Source: Mycobacterium sp. (GTDB lineage Bacteria; Actinomycetota; Actinomycetes; Mycobacteriales; Mycobacteriaceae). From it: a DNA stretch of 64,000 nucleotides. The translations under genes and the position numbers were made by a program. Positions 28,984-37,654 of this stretch are shown here, piece after piece. Positions within the stretch are counted from its first letter, which is position 1. Every line of letters begins with the position of its first letter. Location: positions 1-64,000 of the forward strand of contig NZ_SCRH01000013.1 of the NCBI RefSeq assembly GCF_004298145.1. The letters are read 5' to 3'. The notes under the pieces were generated by a model, which made no database searches, was not told the DNA's origin, and worked only from the letters and a program-made list of their open reading frames with translations.

Positions 28984-28996
28984 TGACACCGTGTCA
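28984..28996. promoter_or_regulatory. Palindrome, probable TetR operator
   Basis: TGACAC-C-GTGTCA is a perfect 13-base palindrome in the gap between the TetR gene and the divergent LLM oxidoreductase gene. Confidence 0.6.
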
Positions 28997-29061
28997 CAGA
29001 TGGCGTTACGGTGGCCGCGCCGATGATCCAATCGGCAGGTCGAGCGACGAGGGGTCGGACC

Positions 29062-30048
29062 GTGCGAGTCAGTTTGTCGTTTACCGGGTTCGGCTCGATC
29101 CTTGCCGACCTGCCGGCCGTCCGGGCCGCCGACGAAAACGGCTTCGACGGTCTGTGGTACGCCGAACACATCTGCGCGCACGACGCGGTGGTGCCCGCGA
29201 CCGTGTACCTGCGGGAGACCGAGCGGCTCGAAGTCGTCCTGATGGGGATCAGCGCCGCCGGACGTCACCCCGGCGTGGCCGCGATGGAGCTGGCGTCGCT
29301 GGCCGAAATCGCGCCGGGCCGGGTCCGGGCGGCGATCGGGACCGGGGTGCCGGACATGATCGCCACGCTCGGCAAGTCGATCGACAAGCCGATCGCGTCG
29401 ACGATCGCGCTGCATCGTGCGCTCAAGAGCGCGCTGGCCGGCGGCGAGCTGACCGCCGAATTCCCCGGGTTCCGATTCGAGCGATACACGTTGAACCCGG
29501 TGTCCGCGCCGCCCGCGCTGGACATCATGGCCGTGCGCCCGCGGATGGTGGAAACTGCCGCCCGCTATGCGGACGGCGTCTGCCTGAGCGCCGGCTCATC
29601 GCGCAAGTACCTGGCCGAGACCGTGGAACGGGTGGAGGCGACGCTCACCGACGCCGGCCGCCCGCGTGAGGGCTTCCGAATTTCCGCTGTGGTCACCGCA
29701 TTCATCACCGACGACGTGCAGACGGCCCGCATTCAGGTGGCGGAGCTGCTGTCGGCGTTTGATCCCGGCACCACCGAATACCTTGCCGCCGGGGCGATCC
29801 CGGACGGGGCGCTGGTCGAGGCATTCGCCAGGGGTGGTCCCGTCGAGGCCGCCAGGGTCCTCACCCCCGAGGTCGTCGATGCGGTGGCGATGGTGTGCCC
29901 GCCCGAAGCCGTCGGCGATTCGTTGGCGGCCTACGCCGAGACCGGCATCGACGAGATCGCGATCGTGCCGTTCGCGCCCCCCGACCAGTTGCCCGAACTC
30001 ATTACGCACATCGGTGAATGCCGTCCGCTGCTCGCCGCCCGACCCTGA
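29062..30048 (+). CDS. LLM-class F420-dependent oxidoreductase
   Basis: A 328-residue luciferase-like TIM-barrel protein, with the family's N-terminal AADENGFDGLWYAEH, the central GRVRAAIGTG and the later VETAARYADGVCLSAGSS. Mycobacterial members use F420 or FMN to oxidise or reduce small molecules. GTG 29062 is preferred because GAGGGG lies nine bases upstream; an in-frame ATG at 29023 is possible. It opens the plus-strand unit that runs to the DUF1028 gene. Confidence 0.86.
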   Translation: MRVSLSFTGFGSILADLPAVRAADENGFDGLWYAEHICAHDAVVPATVYLRETERLEVVLMGISAAGRHPGVAAMELASLAEIAPGRVRAAIGTGVPDMIATLGKSIDKPIASTIALHRALKSALAGGELTAEFPGFRFERYTLNPVSAPPALDIMAVRPRMVETAARYADGVCLSAGSSRKYLAETVERVEATLTDAGRPREGFRISAVVTAFITDDVQTARIQVAELLSAFDPGTTEYLAAGAIPDGALVEAFARGGPVEAARVLTPEVVDAVAMVCPPEAVGDSLAAYAETGIDEIAIVPFAPPDQLPELITHIGECRPLLAARP

Positions 30049-30068
30049 TCGAAGAACGGAACACGCCC

Positions 30069-30503
30069 ATGACCGAAACCCTGATCGACGGCGACGCACG
30101 GGAGATCATGCGCTTGCATCGCGAATTCGTCGACGCCAACGGTCCGCTCGACTCGAGCTATCTGCGTCGACGCGTGACCGCGATACCCGACGAACTGGTC
30201 TGGTACAACCTCAACGGCGCGGTCTACGTCGGACAGGATCACATTGCGCAGCTGTGGGACATGCTGTCGTCGGCCATGGGGGGCGAGGCGATCACCGCGG
30301 AACTCCGGGACGAGCGCGTCGAGGTGGTCGGTGATGTCGCCTGGGTGACCTACCTCAACCACTACCAGGCCGACTTCGGCGAGCTGGGCAACTACAACGC
30401 CGGCATGCGCAGCACCGAGATCTGGCGGCGCCGTCAAGGCAACTGGGAGCTGGTGCACGCGCACTTCTCCGCCCATGCGCCCACTGCGACCGGTGACCGG
30501 TAG
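30069..30503 (+). CDS. SnoaL/NTF2-like protein
   Basis: A 144-residue protein of the NTF2-like cone fold. It starts with a helical REIMRLHREFVDANG segment and ends with TEIWRRRQGNWELVHAHFS, the usual final strands of SnoaL-like ketosteroid-isomerase relatives. Such proteins act as small isomerases, cyclases or dehydratases. It sits between the LLM oxidoreductase and a hydrolase in one unit. The substrate is unknown. Confidence 0.82.
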   Translation: MTETLIDGDAREIMRLHREFVDANGPLDSSYLRRRVTAIPDELVWYNLNGAVYVGQDHIAQLWDMLSSAMGGEAITAELRDERVEVVGDVAWVTYLNHYQADFGELGNYNAGMRSTEIWRRRQGNWELVHAHFSAHAPTATGDR

Positions 30504-30508
30504 CGACC

Positions 30509-31300
30509 ATGGAGCGATTCTCGGTGTCCGGCCCGGTCGGTCTGCTCGCGGGGGTGCGACGAACATCGGACGGACCGGGAACTCCCGTCGTCTTCGTCCA
30601 CAACATCAACGGCGCCGCCGCACAGTGGTCCCCGGTGATGGAGGCGCTCACCGACCGCACCACGGTGGCCGTCGACCTACGGGGACAAGGGTTTTCCGAC
30701 CCGGGTGGAACCTACGGCGCCGCGGATTACGCCGCGGACGTCGCGGCGGTCATGGACGGTCTCGCTGTGGCGCGCGCCCATCTGGTGGGCGCCTCTTTCG
30801 GTGGCAGCGCGTGCGTCGCACTCGCGGCCGCCCAGCCGGCGCGAGTCGCGTCGGTGACGGTGATCGGTGGTGCGCTGCGGGTCGCCGATGTGGACAGCGC
30901 CGCTGTCGTCGCCGAGTTACGCCGGCTCGGCCCGACGCCGTTCTTCGAGAAGTTCGCCGCGCTGAGCTTCGCGCCCGGTACCGACGACGCGCTGCTCGCC
31001 GACTCGGTCCGCTGGGCGGTCCGCAACGACAGCACCACGGTGGAGCACATCATCGACGGCGCATTCTCAGCCGACATCTCCGCGGCCGCAAGCCAAGTAG
31101 ACGCACCGGCTCTGGTACTGACCGGCGAACACGATCAAACATGCCCCCCGGTGCTCGGGGCCGAATTCGCGGCGGCACTCGGTACCGGGTGCCGCGTGCT
31201 GGCCGGGCGCGGGCACCTGGCCCACCTCGAGGATCCGATGCTCGTCGCCGGGCTGATCGACGAACACCTGCGGCACATCGACAGCGTGCCGATCCACTGA
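30509..31300 (+). CDS. Alpha/beta hydrolase
   Basis: A 263-residue hydrolase with VFVHNINGAAAQW (oxyanion region), the nucleophile elbow GASFGGS, an acid in TGEHDQTCP and the histidine in GRGHLAHLEDP. It is likely an esterase, lactonase or C-C hydrolase cleaving an intermediate made by the neighbouring hydroxylase. It begins five bases after the SnoaL-like gene and ends nine bases before the FAD subunit gene. Confidence 0.87.
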   Translation: MERFSVSGPVGLLAGVRRTSDGPGTPVVFVHNINGAAAQWSPVMEALTDRTTVAVDLRGQGFSDPGGTYGAADYAADVAAVMDGLAVARAHLVGASFGGSACVALAAAQPARVASVTVIGGALRVADVDSAAVVAELRRLGPTPFFEKFAALSFAPGTDDALLADSVRWAVRNDSTTVEHIIDGAFSADISAAASQVDAPALVLTGEHDQTCPPVLGAEFAAALGTGCRVLAGRGHLAHLEDPMLVAGLIDEHLRHIDSVPIH

Positions 31301-31309
31301 GGCTTTGCG

Positions 31310-32173
31310 ATGCATCCGGCTCCATTCGACTACCTGGCGGCTGCTTCAGTCGACGACGCCTGCGCTGCCCTACGTGAAGATCCCTGCGGTACCCGGGTTC
31401 TCGCCGGTGGACAGAGCCTGATGCCACGGATGGTCCGCAGGCTGGAGCGGCCCCGCCGGCTGGTCGATATCACCCGGATCGCCGAACTACGCGATCTGCA
31501 CGCCACTGCCGGCGGATTGCGTATCGGCGCCGCCGTCACCCAACACACCACCGAGTTCTCTTCCGCAATCGCCGGTTTCCACGTTCTCGCGCAAGCGCTT
31601 CCCCGCGTGGGCAAAGTGACCACACGCAACCGGGGCACGGTATGCGGCAGCATCGCCCACGCCAACCCGGCGGCCGAACTCGGTGTCTGTCTGCTCGCCC
31701 TCGGGGGTGAGGTCACCGCCGTCTCATCGAAGGGCTTCCGGCAGATCGCAGAACAGGATTTCTTCCGGGCGCCGCATCGAACCGACCTGCGACCCGGCGA
31801 GTTGGTGCACAGCGTCAGGTTTCATCGGCCGAAGCCCGAATCCGTGGGGTATTTCGACGAAGTCACGCTGCGCGGTGCCGGCGACACGCCACTGATCAGT
31901 GCCGCCGTCACCGGCAGCGTCGTCGATGGCCAGGCCACCGGCGTGCGCATCGTGGTCGGCGGCGCCGGCCAGGTACCGGTGCTGGCAGATCCGGCGAGCA
32001 CCGGCGGGCTGTCCGGGCGATTCGACGACGACGCGATCGAGCATGCCGCCCATGCCTTTTCGGCGGGCCTCTCCTTCGCCGGCGACGCGCACGGCTCCGC
32101 GGACCATCGCCGTCGGCTCGCCGTGCGCATTGTCGCCCGGCTGTTGCGTCGGCTACGGAAGGACCTGGGGTGA
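31310..32173 (+). CDS. Molybdenum hydroxylase FAD-binding medium subunit (CoxM-like)
   Basis: A 287-residue FAD-binding PCMH protein. The first FAD loop is AGGQSLMP (32-39); the second is TRNRGTVCGSIAHANPAAEL, where the usual TIGG is VCGS. The C-terminal domain has EVTLRGAGDTPLISAAV. It passes electrons from the iron-sulfur subunit to an acceptor. Its stop overlaps the small subunit start by ATGA-type coupling. Confidence 0.9.
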   Translation: MHPAPFDYLAAASVDDACAALREDPCGTRVLAGGQSLMPRMVRRLERPRRLVDITRIAELRDLHATAGGLRIGAAVTQHTTEFSSAIAGFHVLAQALPRVGKVTTRNRGTVCGSIAHANPAAELGVCLLALGGEVTAVSSKGFRQIAEQDFFRAPHRTDLRPGELVHSVRFHRPKPESVGYFDEVTLRGAGDTPLISAAVTGSVVDGQATGVRIVVGGAGQVPVLADPASTGGLSGRFDDDAIEHAAHAFSAGLSFAGDAHGSADHRRRLAVRIVARLLRRLRKDLG

Positions 32174-32655
32174 CCATCGAGCTACGGGTGAACGGTCGCC
32201 CGATCCGCGCGGATGTGCCCGCGCGGATGTCGCTGGCCGACTTCCTGCGCGAGCGCCTCGGCCTGACGGGCACCCACATCGGCTGTGGTCAAGGGCTGTG
32301 CGGCAGCTGCAACGTGTTACTCGATTCCCGGTCCGCGCGAGCGTGTTTGACGCTGGCGGTGCAGGCCGACGGGTCGGATGTCGTCACGATCGAGGGCCTG
32401 AGCCACTCGGCGGAGCCCTCCGCGGTCCAGGACTGCCTGATCCGGCACCGTGCGCTGCAGTGCGGCTTCTGCACCCCCGGATTCGTGGTGTTGATCGAAG
32501 AGCTGCTGGCCGAGGTCGACGCGGGCGCCCGACCCACGCCGGCGGAGCTGCGGGATCGGTTGGCCGCGTCGCTATGTCGCTGTACGGGTTACGCGCCGAT
32601 CGTGGCGGCCGCGGAGGAACTCGTCGCCGCCAAGATTGTCGAGCAGAGCCGATGA
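32170..32655 (+). CDS. Molybdenum hydroxylase [2Fe-2S] small subunit (CoxS-like)
   Basis: A 161-residue protein with all eight cluster cysteines: C39, C44, C47 and C59 for the plant-type cluster and C98, C101, C136 and C138 for the helical one. It links the molybdenum site of the large subunit to the flavin. GTG is the start, overlapping the medium subunit stop; its stop overlaps the large subunit start at 32652. Confidence 0.92.
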   Translation: MTIELRVNGRPIRADVPARMSLADFLRERLGLTGTHIGCGQGLCGSCNVLLDSRSARACLTLAVQADGSDVVTIEGLSHSAEPSAVQDCLIRHRALQCGFCTPGFVVLIEELLAEVDAGARPTPAELRDRLAASLCRCTGYAPIVAAAEELVAAKIVEQSR

Positions 32656-35009
32656 GCGCGGCACGGCAGGTCGGTGCGGGCCCGCCGGGGCTGCACCTAC
32701 GGCGGTTGGCGGCCGGCGGCGGGCGCTATCTGGCCGACGAATTCGCCGCCGGCGAGCTGCATTTGGTGGTGGTCCGCTCCCGCGAACCGCACGCCCGCAT
32801 CACGGTGGACCCGCGGCGGGCTCGTGCCGCGCCCGGCGTTCACGCGGTGCTGGTCGGCGCGGACGTTCGCGGTGTCACCGCGCCGATGGGGATGATGTGG
32901 AATGCGCAGATCCAAGCCTACGCCCCCACCTGGTGCCTGGCGACGGACAAGGTCCGTTACGTCGGTGAGCCGATCGCCGCCGTCGTCGCCGACGACGCGT
33001 ATCAGGCCGAGGACGCCGCCGAACTCGTCGACGTTCACTACGAACGGCTGCCCGCGGTGGTCGACGCGCATCCGGACAGCCAACCGCTGCTGTACGAGGA
33101 CTGGCCGGACAACGTGTTCGGCCGCAACCGTTTCGAGGCGGGGGATACCGCCGCCGCGCTCGGCGACGCCGCCGTGGTCGTCAGCGGCCGCTACACGAAC
33201 AGCCGCGTCGCGGGATTGTCGTTGGAGGCCCGCGGCGTACGGGCCGGCTGGGATATCACCGGCGAGTCGGTCACGGTGTGGAGCTCCACGCAATCGCCGC
33301 ATCAGGTCCGCGGCTCACTGAGTGCGACGCTGCGGGTCCCGGTCAGCCGCGTCCGCGTGCTGTGCCCGGATGTCGGCGGCGCGTTCGGCAACAAGGCGTG
33401 CGCCTACATCGAGGAGACTCTGGTGGCCTTCGCGGCCCGCGCCGTGCGCCGGCCGGTCCGCTGGATCGAGAGCCGGTCCGAGGCGTTCGTCGCCACGGTG
33501 CACGGTCGCGGCACGGTCGTCGACCTCGAACTGGGATTCACCGCCGACGGAGCGATATCGGGGCTGCGGGCCAATGTCCTGCTCGACTGCGGCGCGACGC
33601 CGTACATGGTGGGCTGTGGGACCGGGATGGTCACCGCCGCCACGGTGCTCGGTCCCTACCGGATTCCCGACGCGCTGTCCGAGCTGGTGGCCGTGGTGAC
33701 GAACAAGACACCGATCGGCGCCTACCGCGGATTCGGCATGCCCGAAGCGACGTTCGCCATCGAGCGCGCGATGGACGAGGGCGCGCGGCGGCTCGGCATC
33801 GATCCGATCGAGATCCGCCGGCGCAACCTGCTCCGCCCCGACGAGCTGCCGTATTGGACCGCGGCGATGATGTGTTTGGACAGCGGACGCTACAGCGAAC
33901 TGCTGGATCTTGTTGCCGCGCAGATCGACTGGCCCCGGACGCGGCGAGAGGCCGCCGAAGCCCGCGAGGGCGGGCGCCTCGTCGGCGTCGGTGTCGCATG
34001 CTACCTGGAGGCCACCAATTTCGGCCCGTCGTTGACCGCGGCGATGATGGGGATCAACAGCCCCGGACATGACCGGGCCGTCGTCCGGATGGACGAGTCG
34101 GGCTTGGTCACGGTGTTGACCGGCCAGATTCCGATGGGTCAGGGACTCGAGACGGTCCTGGCGCAGGTCGCCGCCGACGAGCTCGGGGTGCCCCTGGAGT
34201 CGGTGTCGGTGATCTGCGGGGATACGTTGGCTTGCCCGTATACCGGCTACGGCAGCGGCGGCAGCCGGGGCGCCGGCGTCGCCGGTTCGGCGGTGATGAT
34301 GGCGTCGCGCCGGCTGCGAGAGCGGATGCGCGGCATCGCCGCCCACCTGCTGGAGGCCGCCGATCCCGGCGCGGTGCGCGACGTGGAGGGTGGCTTCACC
34401 GACGAATCCGGCTGCACAGTAACGGTTTCCGCGGTCGCCGAATCGGCCTATCAGGCTCGGGACCTTCCACCCGAGACCGAACCCGGGCTGGAGTCCTCGT
34501 ATACCTACGATCCGCAGGCGTTCGCGTTCGCCTACGGCGCGGTCGCCGCTGTGGTGGAGATCGACCGCGACACCGGGGCGGTGTCGGTGCAGCGCCTGGT
34601 GTTCGGGCACGACTGCGGGGTGCAACTCAACCCGGCCAACGTCGCCGGGCAGATCATCGGCGGCGCCGCCCAGGGACTCGGCGCGGCGCTGTATGAGCAG
34701 CTGCCGTACACCGCCGACGGGCAGCCGGTGGTCGAGTCGCTGTGGGACTACTTTCCGCCGCTGCCGGCCAACATGCCCGCAGTCGAGCTGGTCCACCTAC
34801 AGACACCATCGCCGTTCTCGCTCAACGGCGCCAAGGGCTGCGGAGAGAGCGGCGCGATCCCGCTGCCCGCGGTGCTGGCCAACGCCATCCGCGATGCGCT
34901 GGACGCGGAGAGCAGCGAGGTCGTCGACACCATTCCGATCACCGCGGAACGCTTGCTGGCCGTGCTCGATCGAGAGAACAGCACCACTCAACCGAGGGAG
35001 ACAGTATGA
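32652..35009 (+). CDS. Molybdenum hydroxylase large subunit (xanthine dehydrogenase family)
   Basis: A 785-residue Mo-binding subunit. Signatures are GGAFGNKACAYIEE (molybdopterin contact), AYRGFGMPEA at 357-366 and GCGESG near the C-terminus with the proposed catalytic base E732. Form I CO dehydrogenases carry AYRCSFR, and form II-type proteins usually AYRGAGR. Here AYRGFGM lacks the Cys, so this is not a CO dehydrogenase. It is more likely an oxidoreductase of an N-heterocycle, purine-like ring or aldehyde. The start at ATG 32652 is fixed by overlap with the small subunit stop, although the frame is open upstream. Confidence 0.9.
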   Translation: MSAARQVGAGPPGLHLRRLAAGGGRYLADEFAAGELHLVVVRSREPHARITVDPRRARAAPGVHAVLVGADVRGVTAPMGMMWNAQIQAYAPTWCLATDKVRYVGEPIAAVVADDAYQAEDAAELVDVHYERLPAVVDAHPDSQPLLYEDWPDNVFGRNRFEAGDTAAALGDAAVVVSGRYTNSRVAGLSLEARGVRAGWDITGESVTVWSSTQSPHQVRGSLSATLRVPVSRVRVLCPDVGGAFGNKACAYIEETLVAFAARAVRRPVRWIESRSEAFVATVHGRGTVVDLELGFTADGAISGLRANVLLDCGATPYMVGCGTGMVTAATVLGPYRIPDALSELVAVVTNKTPIGAYRGFGMPEATFAIERAMDEGARRLGIDPIEIRRRNLLRPDELPYWTAAMMCLDSGRYSELLDLVAAQIDWPRTRREAAEAREGGRLVGVGVACYLEATNFGPSLTAAMMGINSPGHDRAVVRMDESGLVTVLTGQIPMGQGLETVLAQVAADELGVPLESVSVICGDTLACPYTGYGSGGSRGAGVAGSAVMMASRRLRERMRGIAAHLLEAADPGAVRDVEGGFTDESGCTVTVSAVAESAYQARDLPPETEPGLESSYTYDPQAFAFAYGAVAAVVEIDRDTGAVSVQRLVFGHDCGVQLNPANVAGQIIGGAAQGLGAALYEQLPYTADGQPVVESLWDYFPPLPANMPAVELVHLQTPSPFSLNGAKGCGESGAIPLPAVLANAIRDALDAESSEVVDTIPITAERLLAVLDRENSTTQPRETV

Positions 35010-35392
35010 AGTACGCATCGCAGGAATGGCTGGATCGGCAGCGCGAGCTGCAGCAGGCGTTCGGCCGGCGGCCCGGCGCGTCGGCGCGGGTGCAGTATCG
35101 CCTCACTCACGCTCCCGACGGTGCTGACATCCGCTATTTCGCCGACGTGCAGGATGGCCGCATCGTCGACCAGCGGATCGGCGACGACCCCGCTGCCGAC
35201 GGCACCATGTCGGCGTCGTACGCCGATTCCGTCGCGATGCTGCGCGGCGAGCTGGCGCCGAATGCCGCGTTCATGGAGGGCCGGGTCAAGCTGTCCGGCA
35301 ATGTCGCGAAACTGGCGGCGCTGATGCCGATCACGCAGACCACCGAATACCGCAATCATTACGCGCAGCTCGTCGAGGAAACCGACTTCTGA
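35006..35392 (+). CDS. SCP2 sterol-carrier-like domain protein
   Basis: A 128-residue protein whose middle (RYFADVQDGRIVDQRIGDD) and end (FMEGRVKLSGNVAKLAALM) look like the SCP2 fold, which binds hydrophobic ligands. It starts inside the end of the large subunit gene (ATGA overlap) with GAGGGAG upstream, so it is coupled to it. It may hold a hydrophobic substrate of the pathway. Function is not established. Confidence 0.72.
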   Translation: MKYASQEWLDRQRELQQAFGRRPGASARVQYRLTHAPDGADIRYFADVQDGRIVDQRIGDDPAADGTMSASYADSVAMLRGELAPNAAFMEGRVKLSGNVAKLAALMPITQTTEYRNHYAQLVEETDF

Positions 35393-35395
35393 CCG

Positions 35396-36307
35396 ATGAC
35401 GTTCTCGTTACTGGCTCGCGACCCGGCCACCGGTGCGTTGGGTGTCGCAGCCCAGTCCCACTATCTCGGCGTCGGCGCGGTGGTGACGTGGGCCGAAGCG
35501 GGTGTCGGCGTGGTGGCGACCCAGGCGATTCCGGACCGTGCCTACGGCCCGCGGGGCTTGGCGTTGATGAGGCAGGGCAACCCCGCCGGCGAGGCATTGT
35601 CGCTACTGCTCGACGCGGACCCCCATCGGGAGCTGCGGCAAGTCGCCTACTTGGACTCGTCGGGGTGCCTGGGCATCCACAGCGGGCACCGGTGTGTCGC
35701 GACGGCCGGCGTCGCGACCAACGATCACGCCGCCGCGCTGGGCAACATGCTGGACAGCGACGCGGTGCTCGGCGCGATGCTGCGCGGCTTCGAGCAGGCC
35801 GAGGGCGATCTGGCGCATCGTCTGATCGCCGGCCTGCGTAGCGGCGACCGGGCGGGCGGCGACATCCGGGGCAGCCAGTCGGCCGCGTTGCTCGTCGTCG
35901 ACGGTCGGCGCACCGACGCACCATGGGAGGGCCTGCTGCGCGACCTGCGAGTCGACGACCACGCCGACCCGATCGGCGAACTGGCTCGGCTCGTGGACCT
36001 CCACGACGCATTCGACAAGGTGTCGCGGGTGGTGTTCAACCCGTCGGGCGCCATTCTCGGTGCACGGCGATCCGACGCCGAATTCACCGCGGCCGCAGCC
36101 GAACTCGCGGCCGCCGACGGTGTGCTGGGCCCTAATCCCGAGGCCGCATTCTGGTCCGCGGTGCTGCACGCCCGCTGGGGGCGATGCGGCGAGGCTCGAC
36201 GCCTGCTGGCCGACGCCGCCCGGCGCAACCCGCGCCTGCCACGCTTTGTGGCGCGGCTGGCCGATGCCGGGATTCTGACCGCGCAGGACGCCGCGCTGCT
36301 GTCATGA
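35396..36307 (+). CDS. DUF1028 family protein (Ntn-hydrolase-like)
   Basis: A 303-residue protein. The N-terminal 210 residues match DUF1028: MTFSLLARDPATGALGVAAQS, then TQAIPDRAYGPRGLALMRQG and DIRGSQSAALLVV. The family has an Ntn-hydrolase-type fold and is often found beside amidase and hydroxylase genes. The last 60 residues are helical and repeat-like (FWSAVLHARWGRCGEARRLLADAARR), resembling a TPR. It ends the plus-strand unit, and its stop overlaps the converging paaK gene by six bases. Confidence 0.83.
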   Translation: MTFSLLARDPATGALGVAAQSHYLGVGAVVTWAEAGVGVVATQAIPDRAYGPRGLALMRQGNPAGEALSLLLDADPHRELRQVAYLDSSGCLGIHSGHRCVATAGVATNDHAAALGNMLDSDAVLGAMLRGFEQAEGDLAHRLIAGLRSGDRAGGDIRGSQSAALLVVDGRRTDAPWEGLLRDLRVDDHADPIGELARLVDLHDAFDKVSRVVFNPSGAILGARRSDAEFTAAAAELAAADGVLGPNPEAAFWSAVLHARWGRCGEARRLLADAARRNPRLPRFVARLADAGILTAQDAALLS

Positions 36308-37633
36308 GCGCCGCCCGTGCTCGACGATGCGGGTGGCCTTGCCGGCCGAGCGCTCGATCGAGCCGGATTCCACGACACTCACGATGACGCTGACGCCGAT
36401 GCGGTTCTTGATCTGCTGCGCCAGCGCGTCAGCGGCGAGCTGACGGTGCTCGACGGCGATGCCCGGGCGGTGCTCCACCCGAACCGTCAGCTGCTCGAGC
36501 CGGCCCGGGCGGTCGAGCACACACTGAAACTGCGGCGCCAGGGCGCGCTGGGCCAAGATCAGTTCCTCGATCTGGCTGGGGAATACGTTCACGCCGCGCA
36601 GGATCATCATGTCGTCGCTGCGCCCGGTGATCTTGCGCATCCGGCGCATGGACCGAGCGGTGCCGGGCAGCAGCGCGGTCAGGTCGCGGGTGCGATACCG
36701 GATAACCGGAAACGCCTGCTTGGTCAACGACGTGAACACGAGTTCGCCGTCACTGCCGTCGGGCAACACCTCTCGGGTGTCCGGGTCGACGATCTCCGGG
36801 TAGAAGTGGTCTTCCCAAATGTGCAGACCGTCCCTGGTTTCCACGCATTCCTGCGCGACGCCGGGACCCATCACCTCGGAGAGGCCATAGATGTCGACGG
36901 CATCGATCCCGACCCGGTGTTCGAGTTCAGCGCGCATCTCCTCGGTCCACGGTTCGGCACCGAAAACGCCGATGCGCAGCGACGTGCTGCGTGGGTCGAT
37001 GCCCGCCGCGTCCATGGCGTCGACGATGGTCAACATGTAGGACGGGGTGACCATGATGGCGTCGGGCCCAAAGTCGGTGATCAGCTGGACTTGTCGTTCC
37101 GTCATGCCACCCGACATCGGAATGACGGTGCAGCCGAGTCGTTCGGCCCCGTAGTGGGCGCCGATCCCGCCGGTGAAAAGCCCATAACCGTAGGCGATGT
37201 GGACCTTGTCGGTGGAGCGGACACCACCGGCGCGCAACGAGCGGGCGACCAGGTTGGACCAGGTGTCGATGTCGGCGGCGGTGTAGCCGACGACGGTCGG
37301 ACGCCCGGTGGTGCCGGAGGACGCGTGCAGCCGCGCCACCTGCGACTGGGGCACGGCGAACATGCCGAACGGGTAGTTCGCCCGCAGATCGGCTTTGGTG
37401 GTGAACGGGAACAGCGCGAGGTCACCGAGCTCTTTGAGGTCGCCGGGGTGTACCCCGTGGGCGTCGAATGCCGCCCGGTAGTGCGGAACGTTGCCGTAGG
37501 CGTGCCGCAGGGACCATTGCAGCCGGCGCAGCTGCAGCGCGCAGATCTCGTCGCGGGACGCGGTCTCGATCGGCTCGAGGTCATCCGGCGAGCGGGCGAC
37601 GCGCGGGGCGGGACGGTCGACGGTTTCGGTCAT
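36302..37633 (-). CDS. paaK: Phenylacetate-CoA ligase
   Basis: A 443-residue acyl-adenylate-forming enzyme with the nucleotide loop SSGTTGRPTVVGYT, the DIYGLSEVMGPG block and the C-terminal IKNRIGVSV. It activates phenylacetate to its CoA ester, the entry step of the pathway. It is the last gene of the minus-strand paa operon, 21 bases after paaE. Confidence 0.93.
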   Translation of the reverse strand: MTETVDRPAPRVARSPDDLEPIETASRDEICALQLRRLQWSLRHAYGNVPHYRAAFDAHGVHPGDLKELGDLALFPFTTKADLRANYPFGMFAVPQSQVARLHASSGTTGRPTVVGYTAADIDTWSNLVARSLRAGGVRSTDKVHIAYGYGLFTGGIGAHYGAERLGCTVIPMSGGMTERQVQLITDFGPDAIMVTPSYMLTIVDAMDAAGIDPRSTSLRIGVFGAEPWTEEMRAELEHRVGIDAVDIYGLSEVMGPGVAQECVETRDGLHIWEDHFYPEIVDPDTREVLPDGSDGELVFTSLTKQAFPVIRYRTRDLTALLPGTARSMRRMRKITGRSDDMMILRGVNVFPSQIEELILAQRALAPQFQCVLDRPGRLEQLTVRVEHRPGIAVEHRQLAADALAQQIKNRIGVSVIVSVVESGSIERSAGKATRIVEHGRRS

Positions 37634-37654
37634 GGCTGACTCCTCGGTCGCGGG

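Noticed and set aside
31310..35009. Carbon monoxide dehydrogenase
   Set aside because: The three-subunit layout fits, but the large subunit has AYRGFGM without the copper-binding Cys of AYRCSFR.
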